Shown: one piece after another, positions 8,113-16,934 of the stretch
Numbering within the stretch: the stretch's first letter is position 1
Layout: every line of letters starts with the position of its first letter
Origin: Phycisphaeraceae bacterium
GTDB lineage: Bacteria > Planctomycetota > Phycisphaerae > Phycisphaerales > Phycisphaeraceae
NCBI GenBank assembly: GCA_029260655.1
Contig: JAJDCU010000036.1
Location: forward strand, 1 to 34,302
DNA: 34,302 nt
Direction of reading: 5' to 3'
Made by a program: the position numbers and the translations under genes
The notes under the pieces: model-generated
Told to the model about the DNA's origin: nothing
Databases searched by the model: none
Seen by the model: the letters and a program-made list of their open reading frames with translations, nothing else

Positions 8113-9720
8113 ATGATGTGGCACAGATGTTTTGTGTCCGGGCTGATCTTGTTCTGCCTCGTTACGGCCCACGCGGAGGCGGTTCCCGCACCGCAGGATG
8201 TCGTGATGTACGAGGTCAACCTCCGCGCGTTCAGCCAGGCGGGCGACCTCGCCGGGGTGACGGCACGTCTCGATGAGATCCAGGCCCTGGGGGCGAATAC
8301 CCTCTGGCTGATGCCGATCCATCCGATCGGACAGGTGAATATGAAGGGCGAACTCGGGTCGCCGTACTCGGTGCGGGACTACGGGGCAGTCAGCAGCGAA
8401 TACGGGCAGCTTTCGGACCTGGCCACGCTGGTCGATGCGGCGCATCAGCGCGGCATGTTCGTGCTCATGGACTGGGTGGCGAACCACACGGCCTGGGACC
8501 ATCCATGGATCAGCGCTAACCCCGACTGGTACACACAGGACGGGCAGGGGCAGATCATCCACCCGCCGGGGACCAACTGGACCGACGTCGCGGACCTGAA
8601 CTTCGACAACCAGGCGATGCGTTCGGCGATGATCAGCGAGATGCAGTACTGGGTCTCGGATGTAGGGATCGACGGGTACCGCGCCGACGTGGCGGACGGC
8701 GTGCCGTTCGACTTCTGGGAGCAAGCCATCACGACGGTACGCGGCAGTACCGCTCGGCCGCTGCTGATGCTCGCCGAAGGTGCCCGCGGCGATCACTACG
8801 CCGCGGGCTTTGACCTGACCTTCGGCTGGAACTTTTACAACACGGTCAAGTCGGTCTTTATCTCCTCGAACTCGGCGACTGATCTAGGCACGGCGCACAC
8901 CTCGGCGTTTGCGAGCGTGCCTGAAGGCTCGAGCATCCTGCGGTTTACAACCAACCACGACGAGAGCGCCTGGGACGCGACGCCTGTGCAGTTGTTTGGA
9001 AGCCTGCAAGCATCGCTGGCGGCGTACGCGGTAACGGTCGCGTATGGCGGGACACCGCTTGTCTACAACGGCCAGGAGATCGGGTGGGCGGACAACGTCC
9101 CGTTCTTCTCGAAGTCGCCGCTGGACTGGACGACCGGGCAGGACACGGCCCAGTGGTACACGCAACTGTTAGGCGTCCGCGCCGATCACCCGGCCCTTCG
9201 TTCAGGCACGCTGACCGATCAGAGCAGCAGCGACGTGGCGATATTGATGCGTGAACTGGATGGCGACCAGGTGCTCGTGCTCGTTAACACGCGCGATCAG
9301 GCGAGCCAGGTGGAGGTGCCCTCTGAGTGGCAAGGCGACTGGTTCAACCTGCTTGGCGAACAGGCCGAGGTTTTGTCGGCGTTGCACTCTCTGGCACCCC
9401 ACGAGGTCCTGATCCTCGGCGCGGCCCCAAGTCTGCTGGGCGATTTAGACGGCGACGGGTTCGTGGGGATCACGGACCTTAACATCGTCTTGGGCAACTG
9501 GAACCAGAGCGTCCCGCCGGGTGATCCGCTGGCAGATCCCAGCGGCGACGGATTCATCGGGATCGAAGATCTCAATATCGTGCTGGGCAACTGGAACGCA
9601 GGCACACCACCTCCGCCCGAAGCGCTGGCGTTGATCCCCGAGCCGGGCACAATGGGACTCACGGCGCTTGGTTCTTTCCTTGTCATCTCACAGCGCCGGC
9701 GCAGCGCATACTCAGCGTAA
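8113..9720 (+). CDS. GH13 alpha-amylase-family glycoside hydrolase with EF-hand pair and PEP-CTERM-like tail
   Basis: The protein is 535 aa. A signal peptide (CFVSGLILFCLVTAHAEA) precedes a GH13 barrel. All conserved regions are visible: DWVANH (Asp120, Asn124, His125), GYRADVAD with nucleophile Asp192, LAEGAR with acid/base Glu222, and TTNHDE with Asp283. It should cleave or rearrange alpha-glucosidic bonds outside the cytoplasm; exact specificity cannot be read from the sequence. After a short all-beta domain come two EF-hand loops (DLDGDGFVGITDLN, DPSGDGFIGIEDLN), VLGNWNAG, then IPEPGTMGLTALGSFLVISQRRRSAYSA, a PEP-CTERM tail with a longer end after the arginines than its two neighbours. 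It starts 58 bp after the metalloprotease stop, with a perfect TATAAT and no ribosome binding site ahead. Confidence 0.92.
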   Translation: MMWHRCFVSGLILFCLVTAHAEAVPAPQDVVMYEVNLRAFSQAGDLAGVTARLDEIQALGANTLWLMPIHPIGQVNMKGELGSPYSVRDYGAVSSEYGQLSDLATLVDAAHQRGMFVLMDWVANHTAWDHPWISANPDWYTQDGQGQIIHPPGTNWTDVADLNFDNQAMRSAMISEMQYWVSDVGIDGYRADVADGVPFDFWEQAITTVRGSTARPLLMLAEGARGDHYAAGFDLTFGWNFYNTVKSVFISSNSATDLGTAHTSAFASVPEGSSILRFTTNHDESAWDATPVQLFGSLQASLAAYAVTVAYGGTPLVYNGQEIGWADNVPFFSKSPLDWTTGQDTAQWYTQLLGVRADHPALRSGTLTDQSSSDVAILMRELDGDQVLVLVNTRDQASQVEVPSEWQGDWFNLLGEQAEVLSALHSLAPHEVLILGAAPSLLGDLDGDGFVGITDLNIVLGNWNQSVPPGDPLADPSGDGFIGIEDLNIVLGNWNAGTPPPPEALALIPEPGTMGLTALGSFLVISQRRRSAYSA

Positions 9721-9796
9721 TCCGTAAGCGATCGCTCGTATGACGCCAGTTCTGAGTAGTAGCCGTGCGGACACGAAGATACTAAGGGGTGTTGGC

Positions 9797-11656
9797 CTAC
9801 GGTGTCTTTGGCGCAGAGATAGGGCCGGTGCCGTTACTGGCCTGATCCAAACCTACATACTTCCACAGCGCAAGCGTTTCCTTGTAATCGTGCTGGAACG
9901 TGGTGACCTGCTGATACCCGGTCCGGCGCAAGACCCGCTTGGCGTCATGCGCAAGCGGCGCCATCACATACGCGCTCGATGAGCTGCTCTGACCGAACTC
10001 AGCCAAGCCCCTGGGACGGACCGGCTCGACGATCCGGCGGGCGTAGAGCAGGAACTCCTCGTTTGGGATGATCCTGTTTCCTCGGGTCTTCAGGCAACGC
10101 AGCACCCCGTCATCGATCATCTCAGAGGTCTCTTGCGCCGAAACCCTGAGCGGATTCCTCCCGCGCTCGCCTGTCGACCAGGCGTACCAGGTCAGCGTCA
10201 TGAGCACGGCCGACCACGCCGCGGTCGCCAGGCAGGCGTGCATCGGCTTCCACTTGAAGTGCCACCACGCACCCGCCACCGCCAACACGGTCAGCACCAC
10301 GCCCGCCGTTGCCGCGACAACCTGGGGGACATCCCCGACCGGCAGCCTGTCAAACCAGCCCTGCTCAAGCATCCACCCCTGGCTGACAAAGAACGGCCAA
10401 GCCGCCAGCGACACCACGATCACCCCCAGCCAGTGCGGGATACGCAGCAGGTTCACGCCCGGATCGACCTCGCCGCGCTGGGCAAGCGATTCGTGGTAAC
10501 GCCAAAGCTGACCGATCAACAGCGCCGCGGCCGGTACGATCGGCAGGATGTAGCGCTGCTGCTTGGCGCCTGGGATCGAAAACACCACGAAGATCAACGC
10601 GAACCAGGCCCAGGCAACCATCAACTTGCGGCGCGACTCGCCGGCCGGCCGCATGAACGGCTGGAGCAGCCCCCCCACCAGCCAGATCGACCAGGGCAGC
10701 ATCAGCCCGATCAGACCCAGGTAGTAATACGGCGCCTGAAACTCTACCCGCTCGGCCTGGTACTCGTGCACCCACAGCCCGCCGGCATTGGCGACGACCG
10801 TATTCGCGTAGATGTACCACGGCGCGGTTAGTACCGCCGCAACAAAGAGCATCCCAAGCAGCCCGATCAGGTTTGGTCTCGACCGGCGTTTGACCACAAC
10901 GATCGTGCATAGCACCGGTGCCGCTGCCACCAGCAGCGCAAGTGGCCCCTTGCTCATGAATGCCCCGGCAAGCGCCGCCCCCGCCAAACACCAGCCCGCC
11001 GCCTGACGCGCACTCCCGGGCGCCGGGCCAAACGGCCGCATCGCCCACAGCGCCGACGCCACCGTCAGCGTGGCCCAGCCGGTCATGTGCATGTCGTACG
11101 AAGCGATCCGCGCCTGGCGCAGCAGGAACAGGCTCGTCCCCGCAGCGAGCGCCGCCATCACCGCCAGCTTACGGTCGCCCAGCACCAGCCCGATTAAGTA
11201 GACCCCCGCCACCACCACCAGCCCCATCCCGACCGTGACCAGCCGGGCTCGGTGGATCAGTTGCTCGGTCGTCGAGGTTTCTGGCGTCAGCCCGGTCCAC
11301 GCCAGCATGTCCATCCAGATGACCAAAGGCGGCTTGACGATCCGCGGGTTGCCGTTGCGCGTCGGCATCAGCCAGGCCTGGGGGTCCGCCTCAATGTCCT
11401 GCCAGCCGTGCTGGCGCAGCCAGGTCTCCTGTGCGCTGAGCACGGCGATATTTTCCATCGTCCGCTTCGAATCGCCCCGCCCCACCGCCACCATCATCGG
11501 CACGGCACAGACCACCAATACGGCCAGCAGCAAAAGCCAATCCGTCAGCGCCCCGCCCCGGTCAGCCGGCAGGGCCGAGGAGCCGGAGTCTATCCCCGCT
11601 TGTGTTAGTCTGGATGCGCCGCTGGATTGAAGTTCACTCATGGATCGTGAAGACAT
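9797..11656 (-). CDS. Multi-pass membrane glycosyltransferase, ArnT/GT39-like (GT-C fold)
   Basis: The protein is 619 aa with about a dozen hydrophobic segments. After the first membrane span, the periplasmic loop contains acidic residues and the motif NGNPRIVKPPLVIWM, matching the R/EKPPLxxW signature of ArnT and dolichyl-phosphate-mannose mannosyltransferase relatives. Such enzymes move a sugar from a polyprenyl-phosphate donor to lipid A, protein or another acceptor outside the membrane. The C-terminal 130 residues form a soluble domain. The ATG at 11656 is taken as start; an in-frame ATG at 11641 is possible and neither has a strong ribosome binding site. It is convergent with the amylase gene and divergent from the lipoprotein hydrolase. 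Donor and acceptor are unknown. Confidence 0.8.
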   Translation of the reverse strand: MSSRSMSELQSSGASRLTQAGIDSGSSALPADRGGALTDWLLLLAVLVVCAVPMMVAVGRGDSKRTMENIAVLSAQETWLRQHGWQDIEADPQAWLMPTRNGNPRIVKPPLVIWMDMLAWTGLTPETSTTEQLIHRARLVTVGMGLVVVAGVYLIGLVLGDRKLAVMAALAAGTSLFLLRQARIASYDMHMTGWATLTVASALWAMRPFGPAPGSARQAAGWCLAGAALAGAFMSKGPLALLVAAAPVLCTIVVVKRRSRPNLIGLLGMLFVAAVLTAPWYIYANTVVANAGGLWVHEYQAERVEFQAPYYYLGLIGLMLPWSIWLVGGLLQPFMRPAGESRRKLMVAWAWFALIFVVFSIPGAKQQRYILPIVPAAALLIGQLWRYHESLAQRGEVDPGVNLLRIPHWLGVIVVSLAAWPFFVSQGWMLEQGWFDRLPVGDVPQVVAATAGVVLTVLAVAGAWWHFKWKPMHACLATAAWSAVLMTLTWYAWSTGERGRNPLRVSAQETSEMIDDGVLRCLKTRGNRIIPNEEFLLYARRIVEPVRPRGLAEFGQSSSSSAYVMAPLAHDAKRVLRRTGYQQVTTFQHDYKETLALWKYVGLDQASNGTGPISAPKTP

Positions 11657-11768
11657 CCTGGATGGTCTATCGCCCTGCTGCTACGATCTGTATCGTCGCA
11701 TATCCACCGGCCACTGCAAGCGCAGAAGAGGTGCGATGGCTTGACGACCAACTGCCTGGAATTATTGC

Positions 11769-12620
11769 ATGATAAAGACGGGCCGAACTGACTCCCCGCC
11801 TCGCTGCCGACCAGCGCCCGGCTGGTATGTGCTTGTGATGTCTCTCGCGGTGCTGCTTGGCGGTGGCTGTGCCGGGCCGCGCGTCAACCCGTCGTATCCA
11901 CTGACCCTCCACCGGGCGGAGTTGGAGCTTAACCAGATGGAACACGACCCCAAGGCGTTGCCGCGCCCGGTCGTGGTGCTGGGCGGCTGGGGCGACGTGC
12001 TGGGCCTGCCGCCGGCCTACCTGGCCGAGCAACTTCGGCTGGCGACCGGGGATGACCACATGATCTCGATCGGCTTCGGCGGGCGTGTCAGCTTCGATGA
12101 ATGTCGCCGGCGCGTGATCGAGCGGATCGAGGAGGCGTTCCCATCGGACGATCCCGACTGGACCACCGAGGTCGATGTCGTGGGTTATTCGATGGGCGGG
12201 CTGGTCGCAAGGTACGCCGCTTCGCCCCAGCCCGATGGCGACGTGTCTCTCAAGCGCCTGCGGATTGCAAGGCTTTACACGATCAGCACACCCCACCGCG
12301 GGGCGCTGATGGCCAAGATCGCGCCGCCCGGCTCGCTGGCCGAAGATATGCAAGCCGGCTCGGCCTTCCTGCAACATCTCGACGAGGCATTGGTGTCGGC
12401 CCGCTACCCGATCACCCCCTACGTCCGTCTCGGCGACGCCATCGTCGGCGCATCCAACACCGCCCCGCACGGTCAAACCCCCTGGTGGGTGCCCCGCCGA
12501 CCATACTCCCGGTCACACAACGACGCCTTCAAAGACCCCCGCCTCATCGCCGACATCGCACGGAGACTCCGTGGCGAGACGCCATACACCACCGGGCCGG
12601 CCGAGCCGGTTCCGCAGTAG
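11769..12620 (+). CDS. Putative lipoprotein, alpha/beta-hydrolase (lipase/esterase-like)
   Basis: The protein is 283 aa. An unusually long charged N-region leads into VLVMSLAVLLGGGC, a lipobox with Cys at about residue 34. VVVLGGWGD is the usual first strand, GYSMGG holds the nucleophile Ser141, and an HG-like ISTPHRGA follows. Asp in RLGDAIVG and His in RSHNDAF could complete the triad. The family includes triacylglycerol lipases and PGAP1-like esterases; the substrate is unknown. The start is uncertain: TTGACG (11741-11746) and TATTGC (11763-11768) form a possible promoter abutting the ATG at 11769, in which case the in-frame ATG at 11838, just before the hydrophobic core, would be the real start. 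Confidence 0.78.
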   Translation: MIKTGRTDSPPRCRPAPGWYVLVMSLAVLLGGGCAGPRVNPSYPLTLHRAELELNQMEHDPKALPRPVVVLGGWGDVLGLPPAYLAEQLRLATGDDHMISIGFGGRVSFDECRRRVIERIEEAFPSDDPDWTTEVDVVGYSMGGLVARYAASPQPDGDVSLKRLRIARLYTISTPHRGALMAKIAPPGSLAEDMQAGSAFLQHLDEALVSARYPITPYVRLGDAIVGASNTAPHGQTPWWVPRRPYSRSHNDAFKDPRLIADIARRLRGETPYTTGPAEPVPQ

Positions 12621-12636
12621 TTCGGTTGATAACGAT

Positions 12637-12776
12637 TCAGTCGCCGGTGTAGATCATGTACGCGTCGTCGTCCCCTGCAGGTTCGAAGAGATTGTCATCG
12701 ATGTTCTGCGGGCCGTTCTTGCCGTAGCGGGTGTCGAGCAGGTGTGTTGGTTCAATCCCAGCACGCCCATCGTTCC
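12637..12776 (-). pseudogene. Out-of-frame C-terminal segment of the pilin-like gene
   Basis: In the frame shifted by one base, this stretch encodes 46 residues typical of the end of planctomycete pilin-like proteins: WNDG at the start, TRYGKNG in the middle, DDNLFEPAGDDDAYMIYTGD at the end, then TGA at 12637-12639. It lacks its own start and continues the frame read from 13322. If intact, the gene would end 16 bp from the convergent hydrolase gene. Confidence 0.8.
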
Positions 12777-13322
12777 AACTGACTGCCCTTGCCATGAGCC
12801 TGGCGATGTTGTCTGTAGACTCTGTACATTTGCCTGGGTGTCGGACCCGGTGTTGCGGTCAGACATCACGGCGGCTTCGGGGCTAAGACTTAACCGCCAC
12901 TCCTGGCGGCGGCCGGTGCTGCTGTGCTTCCAGACCTCGCCGTCAAGCTTGAGCATCGCGTAAGAATAATTGGCGCTGCTGACCGGGCCGGTAGTCCAGG
13001 CCGTCTTTTGATCGTAAGGGCTTATCACATAGTTTCCGGAGAAGTAGTTCTGATCCAGCATCAACCAGTACCGGTACTCGACCGTTGCATCGACCAGCTC
13101 TCCTTTGGCATTGACCCCGATGTAGTAGCCATTATTCGAGCCGGCGTAGGCTGCCATACCCAGTGTAATACCTCGTACTTGGGTTATATTACTCATGGGA
13201 TGATGTGAGCGTCGACGGGGCCGCATCGATACTATCATCATCAGCGCACTAATCATCAGCACACCCATCACGATCGTCATCAGGTCGACCAGCGTCCATT
13301 GTGTGCCCGAAGATTCTGACAT
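12654..13322 (-). CDS. Pilin-like membrane-anchored protein, C-terminus frameshifted
   Basis: The frame as read gives 222 aa. ATG at 13322 is chosen because GGAGGG lies about five bases upstream; the frame is also open to a GTG at 13343. The N-terminal helix TLVDLMTIVMGVLMISALMMIV is pilin-like, but the cleavage Gly is Gln, Phe+1 is Trp and Glu+5 is Asp, so it is probably an uncleaved membrane anchor. The middle (ITLGMAAYAGSNNGYY, AAVMSDRNTGSD, GSWQGQSV) resembles the pseudopilin-like proteins of Planctomycetota. After GQSV the frame runs into Thr/Arg-rich nonsense. Restoring one T (minus strand) between 12777 and 12776 gives VWNDGRAGIEPTHLLDTRYG and an ending in GDDDAYMIYTGD, stop at 12637, 228 aa in all. 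It is either a recent pseudogene or a base-call error. Confidence 0.8.
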   Translation of the reverse strand: MSESSGTQWTLVDLMTIVMGVLMISALMMIVSMRPRRRSHHPMSNITQVRGITLGMAAYAGSNNGYYIGVNAKGELVDATVEYRYWLMLDQNYFSGNYVISPYDQKTAWTTGPVSSANYSYAMLKLDGEVWKHSSTGRRQEWRLSLSPEAAVMSDRNTGSDTQANVQSLQTTSPGSWQGQSVGTMGVLGLNQHTCSTPATARTARRTSMTISSNLQGTTTRT

Positions 13323-13377
13323 GCGGCCCTCCGGCGGTAACACTCAGATCATAGGGGATGTAACCTAAATCCGTCCA

Positions 13378-13407
13378 TAAAAAAGCCTCGGGATTCCTCC
13401 CGAGGCT
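13378..13407 (-). terminator. Rho-independent terminator of the ahcY transcript
   Basis: AGCCTCGGGA (13384-13393) and TCCCGAGGCT (13398-13407) form a perfect 10-bp stem with a TTCC loop. On the minus strand the hairpin is followed by a run of T, 40 bp after the ahcY stop codon. Confidence 0.9.
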
Positions 13408-13446
13408 TGAGGTTGCGAGTGTGCCGCTAAGATCGCCTGAGCGGGT

Positions 13447-14952
<1,506 letters not shown>

Positions 14953-15018
14953 GGTGGGGGTCCTTGGGTCAGGGGGTTCAGGGGTTAAGTTTCAGGGTAT
15001 GGAGGTTAGGGTCTCTTG

Positions 15019-15978
15019 TTAATCATCGGATCGGGTAGCGGTGGCCAATAGTAAGGCCGGGCCTTTGGCTTGCGGGTGCGGAGGAATCGGCTTACAGGAC
15101 GCGGCGGTTAGCCCGGCTGCTTCCAATAACGTGCAGACCTCCGACGGCTCATAGCCCATATTTTCCTGGCCCATCTGCCGGCGGAAATCTTCTCGGTCGT
15201 GACGCATCACATCCACGATAACGACCCTGCCTCCCGGACGGATGATCCGCGCCATCTCATTTAGCGCCTGTGCGGGCTCGGTCAGATAAGTCAGCACCAG
15301 CACCATCAGGGCCGCGTCGCATTCGCTATCTTCGATCGGCAGCGCTTCGAGGTCGCCCTGGCGCAGGTCGATGTTGTCCATCCCGCCGATGCGCTGGTTG
15401 GCGGCGTCGAGCATCGCGGGGGTGTTGTCGACGCCGATGACCCGTCCGACGAATCGCGCCAACTCGGCACTTAGCGCCCCGGTGCCACAGCCCAGGTCGG
15501 CCACGGTCCACTGCGGCGGGAGCAAGGCGAGCAAGGCGTCGCCGCCGAACGACGGGCCGTACATCTGCTCACGCAGCTGGTCCCATTGGTCGGCGGCATC
15601 GGTGAAGAAGGTCTGGGAGGTCTTCGCCCGCTGACGCAGCCGCTGGGTCACGCGGACCTGGTCCTGGCTCAGCGCCGCCCAGCCATCGGTCTGCTCCCTT
15701 GCCAGCAGCCACATCTGCCGCTGGGCCGGGTCCAGCTCATCCAGCAACATCCGGTACAGGTTGGTCGTGCCCCGGCGTCGGTTGATGGTCCAGCCCTCAT
15801 CGCCCAGGAGCTTGAGGTGCCGGCTGACCGTGGATTGGGGCAGTTGCAGGACCTCACACAGGTCTGAGACGCCCAGCTCGTGGCGTTCGACCAGACGCAG
15901 CAGCCGGAGCCGGGTCGCGTCAGCGAGGCTGGCCATCCATCTCAGGAGGGCGTCAGGTTGGGTGGTTTGTGTAACCAT
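15019..15978 (-). CDS. ArsR-family HTH regulator fused to a SAM-dependent methyltransferase
   Basis: The protein is 319 aa from the ATG at 15978; an open extension to 16050 is rejected because it runs through the AT-rich promoter. Residues about 10-75 form a winged helix of the ArsR type (LADATRLRLLRLVERHELGVSDL, then the recognition helix LPQSTVSRHLKLL). Residues about 125-315 form a class I methyltransferase with motif I ADLGCGTG at 160-167, VIGVDNTPAML, and ARIIRPGGRVVIVD. Fusions of this kind occur next to methionine/SAM-cycle genes in several bacteria, where ArsR-type regulators such as SahR respond to S-adenosylhomocysteine. Placement directly before ahcY suggests it senses SAH or SAM and regulates the operon. 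Whether the methyltransferase domain is catalytic or only a sensor is open. Confidence 0.88.
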   Translation of the reverse strand: MVTQTTQPDALLRWMASLADATRLRLLRLVERHELGVSDLCEVLQLPQSTVSRHLKLLGDEGWTINRRRGTTNLYRMLLDELDPAQRQMWLLAREQTDGWAALSQDQVRVTQRLRQRAKTSQTFFTDAADQWDQLREQMYGPSFGGDALLALLPPQWTVADLGCGTGALSAELARFVGRVIGVDNTPAMLDAANQRIGGMDNIDLRQGDLEALPIEDSECDAALMVLVLTYLTEPAQALNEMARIIRPGGRVVIVDVMRHDREDFRRQMGQENMGYEPSEVCTLLEAAGLTAASCKPIPPHPQAKGPALLLATATRSDD

Positions 15979-15990
15979 CAGTCTATCCGG

Positions 15991-16000
15991 ATTAAATAAT
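15991..16000. promoter_or_regulatory. AT-rich dyad, candidate autoregulatory operator/promoter
   Basis: ATTAAATAAT is a palindrome of two 4-bp arms around AA, embedded in an AT-rich stretch 12 bases before the start of the ArsR-methyltransferase gene in otherwise GC-rich DNA. On the minus strand the stretch reads TATATTATTTAAT, which can also supply a -10 box. A site for the encoded ArsR protein is inferred. Confidence 0.35.
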
Positions 16001-16139
16001 ATATCGGTCAGCCCGCAGGTCAAGCCCAGCCAAATCCTGATCTGGGACAAATTTCCCCTTTGCGGGTAAAATCACCGAAGATAGGCCTCACGCCCCCACC
16101 GAATCCCTGGCCCGGATACCTCAGCCCAACGAACCACCC

Positions 16140-16934
16140 ATGAAATTGCGCTGGCATCACTGCTATTTGATTGTCGCCCTGGCCGTCCTGATCCTGGGCT
16201 GTGAGATGGAAACCCGCGTCATCAGCAGCTCCTGGGACAACCTCCCAGCCGACCCCAAGCCCAGACAGACCCCCGATGCCTACAAGGACCCCGCCGGGGG
16301 ACAGGGCTGGGCGATCCAGGTCATCCAGCTCCCCGGGCCCAGCCGGCACACCGAGGCAATAGAGCTGGTCAAACAGCTTCGAGCTAAATCATCGCTGGCT
16401 GATCTTTGGGTCCTGGACGATGGCCAAGTCGCCACCATCTACCACAGCCGATTCACCCGGGCGTCGGACCCGGCAATCCCGGACGCGCTGGCGAAGGTGC
16501 AGCAGATCGAAATCGAAGGCGTCAAGCCGTTCGCTCAAAGCCAGTTGGTCCCGCTGGTCGGCGGCAGCCGGGCGATCGCCGACCCGTTCGACCTTAGGCA
16601 GTTCATCGGCTACTACTCACTACAGATCGGGTTCTACGACCAGAACTTCGGCGGCGGCTTCCGCGAAGCAGCCGAACAGGCCGTCCGCTCATTGCGCGAA
16701 GACGGGCACGAAGCGTACTACTACCACGGCCCCTACCGCTCGATCATCGCCGTCGGCGTGTTCGACTACGACCAGGCCTTCGTCAACGCCGGGACGGTTG
16801 ACACCTACGCACCACAGATCCGCGAGCTACAACAGACTTTCCCCTTCAACCTCGGCAACGGTGTCACGCTATTGCAAAAAGAAGCCGGCAAAGACATCGG
16901 CGAACAGAAGAGCTCGTTGATCAGGGTGTTTTAG
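16140..16934 (+). CDS. Putative lipoprotein with two SPOR-like segments
   Basis: The protein is 264 aa. The signal YLIVALAVLILGC is a lipobox with Cys21. Two segments look alike: WAIQVIQLPGPSRHTEAIELVKQLR...LWVLDDGQVATIYHSRF, and YSLQIGFYDQNFGGGFREAAEQAVRSLRE...EAYYYHGPYRSIIAVGVF. Both have the beta-alpha-beta pattern (hydrophobic strand, helix with regular Ala/Leu, strand) of SPOR peptidoglycan-binding domains, but similarity is only by eye. It may bind denuded glycan strands in the envelope. There is no clear ribosome binding site. The last 14 bases overlap the 3' end of the convergent glycosyltransferase gene. Confidence 0.7.
   Translation: MKLRWHHCYLIVALAVLILGCEMETRVISSSWDNLPADPKPRQTPDAYKDPAGGQGWAIQVIQLPGPSRHTEAIELVKQLRAKSSLADLWVLDDGQVATIYHSRFTRASDPAIPDALAKVQQIEIEGVKPFAQSQLVPLVGGSRAIADPFDLRQFIGYYSLQIGFYDQNFGGGFREAAEQAVRSLREDGHEAYYYHGPYRSIIAVGVFDYDQAFVNAGTVDTYAPQIRELQQTFPFNLGNGVTLLQKEAGKDIGEQKSSLIRVF

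Noticed and set aside
9728-9737. AGCGATCGCT palindrome, resembling the cyanobacterial HIP1 sequence
   Set aside because: A single 10-bp palindrome in GC-rich DNA; no evidence of a role, and it lacks a T run to be a terminator.
11667-12476. 269-codon minus-strand frame opposite the lipoprotein hydrolase
   Set aside because: The plus strand has a lipobox and GYSMGG; the antisense product has no recognisable motif.
14953-15018. SAH riboswitch before ahcY
   Set aside because: The 66-bp gap is too short and shows no pseudoknot-type pairing; the gene is downstream in an operon.
15979-16050. N-terminal extension of the ArsR-methyltransferase frame
   Set aside because: It passes through the AT-rich promoter-like stretch and adds nothing family-like.
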